A stretch of 64,000 bases of DNA, taken from positions 1-64,000 of the forward strand of contig JAISPL010000057.1 of NCBI GenBank assembly GCA_031274925.1, given 5' to 3'. The stretch's first letter is position 1, and the number at the start of each line of letters is the position of its first letter. Of this stretch, positions 9,330-17,721 are shown one piece after another. A program made the translations under genes and the position numbers. Origin of the DNA: Syntrophobacterales bacterium. GTDB lineage: Bacteria > Desulfobacterota > Syntrophorhabdia > Syntrophorhabdales > Syntrophorhabdaceae. The notes beneath the pieces were generated by a model. That model did no database searches, was not told the origin of the DNA, and worked only from the letters and a program-made list of their open reading frames with translations.

Positions 9330-9995
9330 CTAACTGCCAGATTGACCCTCGTGGATTTCCGTCGAAAGGGATGTCCTCCTGAAGAGCCTGGTGAAATAGT
9401 AGGTTGAAATGAGCAGTACATAATAAGTAAGCATAGACAATGCGGCGATGGTGAAGAGCTGAAGGAAATAGGACTTTGGGGCGGGCACTATGAGCCAGCA
9501 AAGGAAAAGCGCCAGCACGGTGCCCGCATATCCGACGAAATAAGATATAAAGACCTCTTTGATCCCCCGGAGGATTCTCTCAAATTCCAAGGCCTTTCTG
9601 AAATCCATCTGTTCCGAAAAGGTTATGAACGCGAAGGGCAGAAAAAAAGAGGATATAAGCAGGGCCACATATGAAAGCTTGATCATGATGGTGCCGAATA
9701 AGCCTGTAACGCTGGAGAGGGCCGTGAGAAAGAACCCGCAAGAGAACATGAAAAAGGGGATGGAACCGTAAAGAATGAAAACGAGCAGCATCTTGGCGCC
9801 TTCAAGCCATATCTCGGCTCTTTGCTCCCACGTGGGGAGTCCGATGCTTCCGATCATAAGAAGCCGGGAAGCCTTGGACAGGTACCCGAGCGAAAAGAAG
9901 TTAAGGACAGGAATGTAGAGCAGCAATCCCCCGTATATCCATCGCGTAATATAATGGCTGTTCAAACTGAACCGGACAAAAGGGATTACCTCCAT
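9330..9995 (-). CDS. DUF4013-like multi-pass membrane protein
   Basis: 221 aa with about five or six membrane segments. The early part (YGGLLLYIPVLNFFSLGYLSKASR ... GLPTWEQRAEIWLEGAK) matches the DUF4013 pattern: a GY motif, then a LPxW stretch before a membrane helix. No catalytic residues are seen. It is the last gene of a four-gene minus-strand operon and starts two bases after the SDR stop codon. Function unknown. Confidence 0.75.
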   Translation of the reverse strand: MEVIPFVRFSLNSHYITRWIYGGLLLYIPVLNFFSLGYLSKASRLLMIGSIGLPTWEQRAEIWLEGAKMLLVFILYGSIPFFMFSCGFFLTALSSVTGLFGTIMIKLSYVALLISSFFLPFAFITFSEQMDFRKALEFERILRGIKEVFISYFVGYAGTVLALFLCWLIVPAPKSYFLQLFTIAALSMLTYYVLLISTYYFTRLFRRTSLSTEIHEGQSGS

Positions 9996-9997
9996 GA

Positions 9998-10792
9998 TTA
10001 TTTGCCTTTTACCGCCCGGGCCATGAAATCAAGGAGCGATTCAGGGGTGTACCCCGTCATTCCTCCGTCCATAGTAATCGTCTCGCCATTGATGTATGCC
10101 GCTTCTTTGGAAGCCAGAAACAGTATGAGCGACACGTATTCCTCCACATTTGCCATTCTGCCGATGGGCGTCCGGGAGGAGAGGTAATCCACGAATGCCT
10201 GTTTTCTTATAAGTCCTTCATTCATCCCTCCACCAATGAAGCCGGGAGCCACCACGCATGTGGTCACCCCGAATTGAGACCATTCGTAAGCGAGGGTTCT
10301 TGCCATCACCATCAAGCCCGACTTGCTTACCGCATAGGGAAGAAATCCCTTTTCTCCGAACATCGCCACTTGGGACGCGATATTTATGATCCGTCCGTAT
10401 TTCATTTGAATCATCCGTTTTCCGAATATTTGACTCGCGTAGAACGCACCTTTCAGATTGATGTCGATTGACTTGTCGAATTCTTCCTTCTTCATTTTTT
10501 CCGCGGGCATAAGGGCGTTTACCACACCTGCGTTATTTATGAGGACATCGACCTTGCCCCATTTTTCGACGGTCTTTACCGCTGCATTTTCCATCTCTTC
10601 GTAATTGGTGACATCGGCATTGAACGCAAGGACAGGCTCCTCCTTAAACTCCTCCTCAAACAGGGTTACAGCTTCCCCTGGAATCCCGTTTACCCCGACA
10701 AAAGCCCCTTCCGCCAGGAATTTTTTTGCCATGGCCTTGCCTAAGCCCCTCGTTCCTCCCGTGATGAAGACAACCTGTTCCTTAAACCTCAT
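9998..10792 (-). CDS. Short-chain dehydrogenase/reductase (FabG-like)
   Basis: 264 aa, classical SDR. Cofactor loop TGGTRGLG (about 11-18), DVTN, the NNAG motif, catalytic Ser in NIASQVA, and YAVSK (Tyr and Lys). The C-terminus (INGETITMDGGMTG) is typical. It would oxidise or reduce a hydroxy/keto group with NAD(P). The start ATG overlaps the stop of the upstream radical SAM gene (ATGA). Substrate unknown; a 3-hydroxyacyl thioester is one possibility, but the neighbours do not support a specific pathway. Confidence 0.9.
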   Translation of the reverse strand: MRFKEQVVFITGGTRGLGKAMAKKFLAEGAFVGVNGIPGEAVTLFEEEFKEEPVLAFNADVTNYEEMENAAVKTVEKWGKVDVLINNAGVVNALMPAEKMKKEEFDKSIDINLKGAFYASQIFGKRMIQMKYGRIINIASQVAMFGEKGFLPYAVSKSGLMVMARTLAYEWSQFGVTTCVVAPGFIGGGMNEGLIRKQAFVDYLSSRTPIGRMANVEEYVSLILFLASKEAAYINGETITMDGGMTGYTPESLLDFMARAVKGK

Positions 10793-11739
10793 AGAGCACC
10801 TCCGTACAATGTTTTTATTCTTTCGTCGAAAAGGGCGATCAAATCTTCATTTCCGTTCACTTCCCTGCCGGTGACCTCTTTCCACACATCAGGCCGCTCC
10901 ATGCAGAGATACACAAAAAGGTCAGCCTCTTTATTTGTAAGCATCCTGTATAGCATCCGGTAGACTTTCACCCTCTCCTTCTTGAGGTACCGGTATTTCC
11001 CGTCTTCCCCCATTATGAACTCTCCTGAGAGCAGGGTCTTCCTTTCGTTCTCAATAAAATGGTCCATAAGCTTTGGTGGGAATCTCAGAAGTCCCAAGCT
11101 TATCCAGATAATCTTGTCCTGGTCAAGGATTTGGCCTATGTCCTCAATGAGACGCTCGTAATCCTTTTCGAAACCATCGTAAATGATGATCGGATCGAAG
11201 TGGAGTCCCACGAACAAACCGAGATCCTGAGCCTTTTTCGCTGCTCTGAGCCTCTTGTACAGGGGGCTTGTCCGCTTCTCTTCCCGCATGATCGCCCTTT
11301 CGGGAGCAAGGGAAAAAGATATGACCGTGTATGGATTCAGGCAGTCAGTGAGATGGCCAATGGAAGCCCACTTCGATTTCAGCTCAAGGATGGCCTTTCG
11401 TTTTTTGCCGAAAAACTCTATTAGGGGCGCGTTGAGCCCTAATCTCCTGTCCAGGGCAAGGCTGTCGGAGAGCTCTCCTGTGCCGAATCTTGGGATATGC
11501 CCGCTGGAATTTTCGTCGATTGCCGCTTCAATCTGGGAGAGAATGTACGGTATGTCGGTATGGACGTTCACCCCTTCGGAATTTATATAATACTTCAGGA
11601 TGCAGTATGAGCATGAGAGGATACACCCCTCAATGAGATCAATCGTTTTGTATCCACAGCAGATATGGTTTTTCGTCCCCGGGCAGTTTCGAACAATGTT
11701 GCCTTTTGTCTCGGCAAAATTAACCTTTTGTAAGCTCAA
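10789..11739 (-). CDS. Spore photoproduct lyase-like radical SAM protein
   Basis: 316 aa from a TTG at 11739 preceded by CAGGAG five bases away; an ATG at 11760 is the alternative and overlaps the ParB-like gene more. The motif GCILSCSYCIL (CxxxCxxC) and the preceding CPGTKNHICCGYKTIDLIE are laid out as in SplB, which repairs the UV lesion spore photoproduct. Later blocks (RFGTGELSDSLALD, ELKSKWASI, ISFSLAPE, VGLHFDPII) also fit the SPL family. No spore genes are in view, so repair of this lesion is not established. It is coupled to a ParB-like gene before it and an SDR after it. Confidence 0.83.
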   Translation of the reverse strand: MSLQKVNFAETKGNIVRNCPGTKNHICCGYKTIDLIEGCILSCSYCILKYYINSEGVNVHTDIPYILSQIEAAIDENSSGHIPRFGTGELSDSLALDRRLGLNAPLIEFFGKKRKAILELKSKWASIGHLTDCLNPYTVISFSLAPERAIMREEKRTSPLYKRLRAAKKAQDLGLFVGLHFDPIIIYDGFEKDYERLIEDIGQILDQDKIIWISLGLLRFPPKLMDHFIENERKTLLSGEFIMGEDGKYRYLKKERVKVYRMLYRMLTNKEADLFVYLCMERPDVWKEVTGREVNGNEDLIALFDERIKTLYGGAL

Positions 11740-12634
11740 GCATACTCCTGAGTGATCCATCTTCCATGACCTTGCCGAGTTTTTCCAAGGCCTGTTCCAC
11801 ATCGTTGATATTCTTGACTCGTATATCTATATCAATATACTCCTTTTCAAAAGAAGGGTCTACCTTTATATCCATGTTCGGGGGCAGAGCGCACCTCCGA
11901 CGCAGGGTCTCCAATTGTTCCTGAAGTGAAGAGAGCATGGGGAATGTCCGATGTTTCAGTTTCGTCCTCAAATCCTCCGCATTTTCCGAGCCGGATAAGC
12001 CCTGAAAATCAATACGGCCATCCTTCAATCTCATTAGAGCCGCCATCTTGAGTATCTCCCGCAGATAGCCTTCCGTGGTGTGAATCTGGGTAAAGAGAGA
12101 CAGGAGCTGCTCCATCTCGCCATTATCGAATCTCATGAGCCCTTCTATGTTCGTCACAGAGAGATTTCTGGAGACGACGAATGATTTGAGCGATTCCTTT
12201 GAATCCGCCAGGGCAATGAAAGTTCGGAGAATCTTTTCGTGGGTCTTGAGTCCGAGGAGTGTCATGGTTTCCTTTACTTCTTCCAAGGGAAAACCCATCC
12301 GGACCATTTTCGAAAGGGCGAGCGCTTTTTCCACGGCGTTAAACCCCCGGCTCAGATTATCGTGAATCGCGCAGAGAAGGGCGTCCTTCCCACTTAGGCG
12401 GTCGGTCACAATAGCAGGGACTGAGATGGAGCCAAGTTTCATGGCGGCCTCTATTCGCCTGCAACCAGTCACAACAGTGAAGGTGGGACCGTCTATTATT
12501 AAGAGCACAGGCTGAATCACACCGGCCTTGGCGATTGATTCTAAAAGAAGAGGAGACTCCATGGGATAGGAGACAGAGAATCTCCGATCATCTCTGTTGA
12601 TCCTGTCGAGTCGTATGATGTGAAGAGAATCCAT
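11720..12634 (-). CDS. ParB/RepB-type N-terminal domain protein (not the housekeeping ParB)
   Basis: 304 aa from ATG 12634; a further upstream in-frame ATG (12721) gives a poor N-terminus. The ParB fold is seen in IRLDRINRDDRRF, LLESIAKAGVIQPV and TGCRRIEAAMKLG. The last keeps the RR pair that in ParB binds CTP phosphates but has Cys instead of the usual Glu (GERR). Next come the NLSRGFNAVEKA block and a helix-turn-helix-like region. The C-terminal 90 residues are unusual. No parA is adjacent. It heads a four-gene operon with an SPL-like radical SAM protein, so a role in plasmid or chromosome segregation is doubtful. Confidence 0.8.
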   Translation of the reverse strand: MDSLHIIRLDRINRDDRRFSVSYPMESPLLLESIAKAGVIQPVLLIIDGPTFTVVTGCRRIEAAMKLGSISVPAIVTDRLSGKDALLCAIHDNLSRGFNAVEKALALSKMVRMGFPLEEVKETMTLLGLKTHEKILRTFIALADSKESLKSFVVSRNLSVTNIEGLMRFDNGEMEQLLSLFTQIHTTEGYLREILKMAALMRLKDGRIDFQGLSGSENAEDLRTKLKHRTFPMLSSLQEQLETLRRRCALPPNMDIKVDPSFEKEYIDIDIRVKNINDVEQALEKLGKVMEDGSLRSMLELTKG

Positions 12635-12853
12635 AATCAGAAAGTTTAAACAATAGCAGAACCGAAGATAAAGTGTCAAATGTGAATATGAAGAAAGGGG
12701 CGGGACCGCTCGCCTGGCCATATGCTCACGCCAGACTCCACGGAAACGCTTAAAATTATACAGGAGGAAAGGTCCACATGGATTTTAGCGCAGTGGATCG
12801 CCGGTATCTTGCCCCCAAAGAAGCGGCATGTCCTTCTTTATCATGGTTTCCTG

Positions 12854-13534
12854 CTATTCTCCGTATTCTTCGAGATAGCGCTCTATGTACTCCGTCACTT
12901 TCCTGTTCGGCTGATAAACACCGAAATGGCCTTCGCAGAGCACGTCCGCCTTGAGGGCGAGGAGTGTCTTCATTGATTTCGTCCAGGCCTTCATGTCAGA
13001 GCCGAAATCTTTGAGAAAAGGGCCGTGGATATCCTGGCCGAAAAGAACCCTTTTCTTTTCCAGGTCGAAATAGACCGACATAGAACCAGGGGTGTGGCCC
13101 GGCGTGTGGAGACAGACCACATCGTGGTCGCCCACGGAGATCCGCCTCTCCTCTCCGCTGAATGTGATATCAATGGGCAAAGGCTTAAAATCTATATTGT
13201 AATAGAATGCGGCGGTCATCCGATTGTCGCCTTTTTCGACCGCCTGCGCATCCAGTTGGTGCATAATGATTTTTGGGCCGTACTTTTCTTTGAACAGGTA
13301 GGCGCCTCCCACGTGATCAATGTGACAGTGGGTAAGGATAAGGGTGGATATATTTGCCGGATCAAGGCCGAGCCCTTTGATATTAGACACGATGCTGTTG
13401 AAGCCGGGCCCTGCCCCCGCATCAACGAGAACCAGGTCTCCCATGTCCACGAGGTAGACGGAACAGTCTCTCGAATCGGAAATATCAGAACTTCCCACGA
13501 GGTATACGCCTTTGCAGACTTCCCTTGCTTTCAT
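12854..13534 (-). CDS. MBL-fold metallo-hydrolase
   Basis: 226 aa from ATG 13534 with a strong GGAGGGG site; the longer frame to 13585 is not needed. Metallo-beta-lactamase fold: THCHIDHVGG (HxHxDH, metal 1/2), HTPGHTPGS (second His), FGQDIHGP (bridging Asp) and a final His in LCEGHFGVY. Such glyoxalase-II-like enzymes hydrolyse thioesters or similar bonds using two metal ions. The substrate cannot be read. Stands alone on the minus strand. Confidence 0.9.
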   Translation of the reverse strand: MKAREVCKGVYLVGSSDISDSRDCSVYLVDMGDLVLVDAGAGPGFNSIVSNIKGLGLDPANISTLILTHCHIDHVGGAYLFKEKYGPKIIMHQLDAQAVEKGDNRMTAAFYYNIDFKPLPIDITFSGEERRISVGDHDVVCLHTPGHTPGSMSVYFDLEKKRVLFGQDIHGPFLKDFGSDMKAWTKSMKTLLALKADVLCEGHFGVYQPNRKVTEYIERYLEEYGE

Positions 13535-13781
13535 ACTTTCCCCTCCATTTTTGAGGATAATAGCATTTTTCTTTGTCATAGCCAACGGGAAAAGTTATTG
13601 CAAACGACCAGTGTAAGGCCGGATCCAAAATGTTGCGGGAGCGCCAGGACGGACGGGAAAGGGCGGCGGCAGACCCCTGCACATCTCACCCTTCGTTGCC
13701 ATTCAGCGCCACCTGGTGTATGCTTTTAAATATTGACGCAATTTTCTCCCTCAATGGCCTGTGTAATGGCGAACAATAGAT

Positions 13782-13810
13782 TTGACAAACTGCAAAACAG
13801 GACATATCTA
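13782..13810 (+). promoter_or_regulatory. Sigma-70-type promoter of trxA
   Basis: TTGACA at 13782-13787, 17-bp spacer, TATCTA at 13805-13810. It is 73 bp before the thioredoxin start. Confidence 0.7.
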
Positions 13811-13882
13811 TTTAAGGAAGAGGCAATGCCCGTTTATAATTACATATTCTGCGTATAGAGAGAAAATACAAGGAGGCTTTTT

Positions 13883-14209
13883 ATGAGTAAAGCGAACCCG
13901 GTAAATGACGGGGAATTTGCAAAAGAAGTAATCGAATCCGAAATACCCGTTGTGGTAGATTTCTGGGCAACATGGTGCGGGCCTTGTCAGGTTATGGGTC
14001 CTGTCATCGACGCGATAGCTGGCGAGTATGAAGGAAAAATAAAAGTACTGAAACTCAATGTGGACGAGAATCCAGTTACGCCTTCCAAGTATGGCGTCAG
14101 AGGGATACCGACCCTCATTCTCTTTAACAAGGGAGAGGTTGTGGACAGAATCATTGGCGCACAGCCGAAAAACGCGGTAGATAATCTTCTGAAAAAGGCT
14201 GTGGTCTGA
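13883..14209 (+). CDS. trxA: Thioredoxin
   Basis: 108 aa, the standard size. Active-site disulfide WCGPC, preceded by VVVDFWATWC, cis-proline in RGIPTLILF and a GA turn (IIGAQPK). It is a general cytoplasmic disulfide reductant. AAGGAGG sits 5 bases before the ATG, and a good promoter lies upstream, so it is a single-gene unit. Confidence 0.95.
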   Translation: MSKANPVNDGEFAKEVIESEIPVVVDFWATWCGPCQVMGPVIDAIAGEYEGKIKVLKLNVDENPVTPSKYGVRGIPTLILFNKGEVVDRIIGAQPKNAVDNLLKKAVV

Positions 14210-14220
14210 AAAAATAAATA

Positions 14221-14257
14221 GGCTAAAGGCTGAGTCCTGGACCCGCGGCCTTTAGCC
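14221..14257 (+). terminator. Hairpin after trxA
   Basis: A perfect 10-bp stem GGCTAAAGGC / GCCTTTAGCC with a 17-nt loop, 12 bases after the stop. The following T tract is weak (CACATTGTTTCTT), so it may be a partly factor-dependent terminator. Confidence 0.6.
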
Positions 14258-14284
14258 GCACATTGTTTCTTGTTTAATGAGTTT

Positions 14285-15946
14285 TTACTTGTTGGGAGTC
14301 AGAATGACGTGAGCCCTTTTGCCTACTTCCGCTTCAATGACAGCCCTGTCCTCGTTAACATAGTAGGTGACTACCTCTCCGGAGAGCCTGTCATGGCCTT
14401 GGTAGACCACTACGTTCCCCTTGAGTATGATCTCCCCTTTCTTATTGTCGAAGATTGCTTCACTTGACGTGGCGGTACGCTCCTTCTTCACGATTTTCAC
14501 ATTTTGCCTGGCATACGCCCTTTCGATCTCGTTTGACGTATCGTTCAGGTGGGCCTCAATAATATCGGCAAAAATATAAAGATCTTCCTGTTTTGCAATC
14601 ACATTTCCCCTAAATACCACATATTTCTCTTTATCGAAGCCTTCCATGCTGTCCGATACTATATCGACAGGCTTGCTCTTGTCGAAGAAGTCAAGATCCT
14701 TCTTCTTGTCTTTTTCATCAGATTTTGGTTTTTCAGCCTCTTTCGTTTCTTCCGGGCTGACCTTTTTCTTGTCTGTCACAGGTTTAGGTATCTCCTCCTG
14801 GTACATCTTTGGGGTCAGCAATATGGTATCCCCAGGTTTTTTATCTTGGACCTCTTCGGCCGGTCGTGTACGGTCGAGTTTTGCCATTTGCGGCCCCGGT
14901 TGAGGTGGCTCGACATGATCGGATCCAGAAGGGTCATGCCGTATAAGCTCGGCGTCAAAGGCCCCAGGCTCTGCTATTGCAGGTGTTGGGGGCTGAGAGG
15001 CGATGACAGGCTCGTCGGTCCTAGATGATCCGGATGCAGTCTGTGAATCGGGTTGTTGAGCCGTTGGCTCTCCCGGTTGGGTGGGTCTGTCGATCTCCTC
15101 CGGTTTGGCTGTCTGCGCAGGTTCGTCTGTCTTTGCCGACTCAGGCTCAGCCACGGGATTCAACCGCTTTCTCTTTATCCCCTGCGAACCGGCTGGTTGA
15201 GCGTTGGCAAGTTTCAAGGTCTTTTTCTCTCTGATTGTAGCCCGGGCATATACGCTCCTCGGAAACTGGGCCTTCAGCTTCTCCATGTAATAGTCGGCTT
15301 TTTCCGGATTTGCCAGTTCCTTGTAAGAACTGCTGATATAAAAGTATGCCTTGTCCGTCCCGGATGCATTGGGATATTTTTTGAGGAAATATTCGAGGCG
15401 CACGATGGCTGCATTATACTGGCTCGTTCTGTAATAGAACTCACCCACGTACAGCTCTCTGTCGGCCAGCTTCTGTTCAAGATGTTTCAATTTCTCGTCC
15501 ACCTGGCCCGCGTAATTGGTTCTGGGATAGCGATTCTTGAGGAAGGTATATTTTTCCATGGCTTTCAACGTGTTTGCCTGATCCCGGTCTACAGACAGTG
15601 AGAGCTTTTCATAACATTCCCCCAATCTGAACAGGACATACGGGGCATTCTCATCCTCCGGATGGGCGCCCACAAAACTGTCGTACACGCTCGCAGCTAT
15701 GACATGGTCTTTTTTCTCGAAGTGTGCGTCACCGAGTTTGACCGCTGCTACGAGGGCAAGGGGATCAAAGGGATAATCTTCTATTACCCCGTTGAATTTT
15801 TGGACTGCCTTGTCGTACTGTTTTGCCTTCATGAGGTTGACGCCTTCCACATATAGCTCGCCGGGACCTTGTTTCTTTGTCGGGGCGCTGGCACAGGCGG
15901 TCAGAAGAAAACACAGGGCAGCAATAACCAATAGTCTTTTCATCAC
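14285..15946 (-). CDS. BamD-LptA fusion lipoprotein
   Basis: 553 aa, more than twice the length of either family. Residues 1-18 are a lipoprotein signal with lipobox LTAC (Cys18). Residues about 28-240 are BamD/YfiO-type tetratricopeptide repeats (LYVEGVNLMKAKQYDKA, VLFRLGECYEKL, AYFYISSSYKELANPEKA). A Pro/Glu/Lys-rich linker of roughly 180 residues follows. Residues about 425-550 are an LptA/OstA jelly-roll domain (VDIVSDSMEGFDKEKYVVF, NVIAKQEDLYIFAD, GEIILKGNVVVYQG, LSGEVVTYYVNE). BamD helps insert outer-membrane proteins; LptA carries LPS across the periplasm. A single frame runs through both without a break. Confidence 0.88.
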   Translation of the reverse strand: MMKRLLVIAALCFLLTACASAPTKKQGPGELYVEGVNLMKAKQYDKAVQKFNGVIEDYPFDPLALVAAVKLGDAHFEKKDHVIAASVYDSFVGAHPEDENAPYVLFRLGECYEKLSLSVDRDQANTLKAMEKYTFLKNRYPRTNYAGQVDEKLKHLEQKLADRELYVGEFYYRTSQYNAAIVRLEYFLKKYPNASGTDKAYFYISSSYKELANPEKADYYMEKLKAQFPRSVYARATIREKKTLKLANAQPAGSQGIKRKRLNPVAEPESAKTDEPAQTAKPEEIDRPTQPGEPTAQQPDSQTASGSSRTDEPVIASQPPTPAIAEPGAFDAELIRHDPSGSDHVEPPQPGPQMAKLDRTRPAEEVQDKKPGDTILLTPKMYQEEIPKPVTDKKKVSPEETKEAEKPKSDEKDKKKDLDFFDKSKPVDIVSDSMEGFDKEKYVVFRGNVIAKQEDLYIFADIIEAHLNDTSNEIERAYARQNVKIVKKERTATSSEAIFDNKKGEIILKGNVVVYQGHDRLSGEVVTYYVNEDRAVIEAEVGKRAHVILTPNK

Positions 15947-15988
15947 GTAATTATAACAGAATGAAACATTTTATGCTACGCTTTATGG

Positions 15989-16609
15989 GTGAGATCCGAG
16001 GAAATGATAGCGGAAGGATTGGCTTTTTTCCACATTCCTTATGACGAAAAAGCCGTCGGAGACATTACTTTTTACGTAACCGAGCTTTCGAAATGGAACG
16101 ACCGGGTCAACTTGGTGGGCTACAAGGACATAAGGAATGTGGTCCGGGATCTTTTGTATGACGCCTTTTTTCTGTGGGGCCATACATGTGATAGCCTTAG
16201 GACCCTTGACCTTGGGTCGGGGTCGGGGATCATAGCCATCCCGCTCAAGATACTCTCTCCTGGAATGGAAGTGTATCCGGTGGATCGAAGTCTCAGGAAG
16301 ATTCAGTTTCAGCGGCATATAAAGAGAAGTCTGCAGTTGGAGGGGTTCTTCCCGATACACGGGAGAATCGAAGAGGTGGAACCGCTTATGGTGGACAGCG
16401 TAGTGGTAAAGGCTTTCGGGGCGATTCCTGCCATACTGGAAATGAGCGAAAGGCATCTTAATGAGGCGGGAAGGGTATTTATAGTGAAGGGCATGGCCGA
16501 GGAGGCTGTGAGGGCCGGAGGGTTTGCCCTGGAAAGTGTTGTCCCGTATACGCTCCCTGGAAGCGGCAGGAGATACCGAATGTTTGTGTACAGGAAAGAT
16601 GGTTGTTAG
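15989..16609 (+). CDS. rsmG: 16S rRNA m7G527 methyltransferase
   Basis: 206 aa. The RsmG layout is clear: KWNDRVNLVGYKD before the fold, then the SAM-binding loop LDLGSGSGIIAIPLKIL (about 73-89), and a VVVKAFGAIPAILE strand. It methylates G527 of 16S rRNA. The start is GTG at 15989; an ATG six codons in (16004) is possible. In most bacteria rsmG follows mnmE-mnmG; here it is upstream of rpmH and divergent from the BamD-LptA gene, with only 42 bp between them. Confidence 0.88.
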   Translation: MRSEEMIAEGLAFFHIPYDEKAVGDITFYVTELSKWNDRVNLVGYKDIRNVVRDLLYDAFFLWGHTCDSLRTLDLGSGSGIIAIPLKILSPGMEVYPVDRSLRKIQFQRHIKRSLQLEGFFPIHGRIEEVEPLMVDSVVVKAFGAIPAILEMSERHLNEAGRVFIVKGMAEEAVRAGGFALESVVPYTLPGSGRRYRMFVYRKDGC

Positions 16610-16948
16610 TAGGTCCAGCAGGGAAGCATATACGGGGAAGAGAGAGGGACAGGACAAGGAGGAAATGAAGCTTTATTTCACTGATATCCCGCCTGCTTGC
16701 GTGCGGCCTGACGTTTCATGCAGGTTCCTTCCACTACTATGACATGGCAGCTTTCCGGGACAGTGAGACAGCAATACTCCGGCCATGTTCTCCCGAAGGT
16801 TGACTTCAAGGCAGGGTCTTTGATGAATCCGCCCAGAACATGACGGCAACCTTTTGGTCCGCTTTCAAGAAGTACGGGTATTTATTGACATTACGGGATA
16901 TTCTATGTTTAAGTAGTAACTTCTAAAATATACTGGAGTGAAGATACC
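16610..16948. other. Leader region of rpmH, no supported gene
   Basis: About 340 bp between rsmG and rpmH. It has no convincing coding frame and no cluster of DnaA boxes, which in many bacteria would be expected upstream of rpmH. The only element recognised is a possible promoter near its end. Confidence 0.5.
16885..16913 (+). promoter_or_regulatory. Possible promoter of rpmH-rnpA
   Basis: TTGACA at 16885-16890, 17-bp spacer, weak -10 TTTAAG at 16908-16913, 36 bp before the rpmH start. Confidence 0.45.
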
Positions 16949-17083
16949 ATGAAGAGAACATACCAGCCTCACACAAAAAGCAGAAAAAGAACTCACGGTT
17001 TTCTCGTAAGAATGAGAACTGCTTCGGGACGGGACATTATCAGGAGAAGGCGGGCAAAAGGGAGAAAACAACTCTCTGCCTGA
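16949..17083 (+). CDS. rpmH: 50S ribosomal protein L34
   Basis: 44 aa, starting [18 protein letters not shown] and ending in an Arg/Lys-rich tail ([13 protein letters not shown]), as in all L34 proteins. A GGAG site lies about 10 bases before the ATG. It is a small structural protein of the large ribosomal subunit. It opens the conserved rpmH-rnpA-yidD-yidC-jag-mnmE order. Confidence 0.97.
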   Translation: MKRTYQPHTKSRKRTHGFLVRMRTASGRDIIRRRRAKGRKQLSA

Positions 17084-17161
17084 TGAGCCATTGGTGGACT
17101 TGCCGCTTTCCTGTTACGGGCGTATCCACCGTCTGTAATCCATCACCACGACCACCCGAGC

Positions 17162-17500
17162 ATGGCTTACACTCTCACGAAAAACGAGTTATTGAAAAAG
17201 GGGGACTTTCGAGGTATAAGATGGGTGAAACGTGGTGAAACAACCCATTTTCTTATCCTGTGCAACAAGAATCGGCCTTTGACAAGAAGGATCGCTATCG
17301 GTATACGTAAGAAAACAGGGGGAGCGGTCGTCAGGAACAAAATGAAACGACATATAAAAGAGTTCTTCAGGCTCCATAAGGAGCTTTTTCCAGGCCACCG
17401 CGACACGCTTATAAAAGTGAAGAAGATACCATACAAAATAGAATGGAAAAATACGAGCGAAGAGCTTCGCCAACTATTATTGAATGTAAAAATTAGATAG
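17162..17500 (+). CDS. rnpA: Ribonuclease P protein component
   Basis: 112 aa. The family signature is seen in [29 protein letters not shown], split by the conserved RNxxKRxxRE-type helix. It is the protein cofactor of RNase P, which matures tRNA 5' ends. The stop codon overlaps the yidD GTG by one base. Confidence 0.94.
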   Translation: MAYTLTKNELLKKGDFRGIRWVKRGETTHFLILCNKNRPLTRRIAIGIRKKTGGAVVRNKMKRHIKEFFRLHKELFPGHRDTLIKVKKIPYKIEWKNTSEELRQLLLNVKIR

Positions 17501-17709
17501 TGAAAAAACTTTTCTTGTACCTGCTTAATGTCTACACTTTACTTATCTCGCCCTACGTCCCCACCGAGTGCAGGTTTTATCCGACCTGTTCTTGCTATAT
17601 GAAAGAGGCTATAGAAAAGAGAGGCGCTTTAAAGGGCGTCCTGCTGGGCCTTAAGCGGATTCTGAAGTGCAATCCTTTTTACCCGGGTGGATATGATCCG
17701 GTCAAATAA
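17500..17709 (+). CDS. yidD: Membrane protein insertion efficiency factor YidD
   Basis: 69 aa. Conserved cysteines and motif [23 protein letters not shown], then [18 protein letters not shown] at the C-terminus, as in YidD. Amphipathic membrane-bound helper of YidC. Start GTG at 17500 overlaps the rnpA TAG (TAGTG), so the two are coupled. Confidence 0.95.
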   Translation: MKKLFLYLLNVYTLLISPYVPTECRFYPTCSCYMKEAIEKRGALKGVLLGLKRILKCNPFYPGGYDPVK

Positions 17710-17721
17710 CGGAGGTATTGG

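Noticed and set aside
11720-12634. Housekeeping chromosome partition ParB
   Set aside because: No parA, divergent GCRR motif, no parS-like 16-mer seen and an unrelated operon; kept as ParB-like only.
16949-17709. Origin of replication directly upstream of rpmH
   Set aside because: No dnaA gene and no DnaA-box cluster in 16610-16948; a weak candidate exists only after mnmE.
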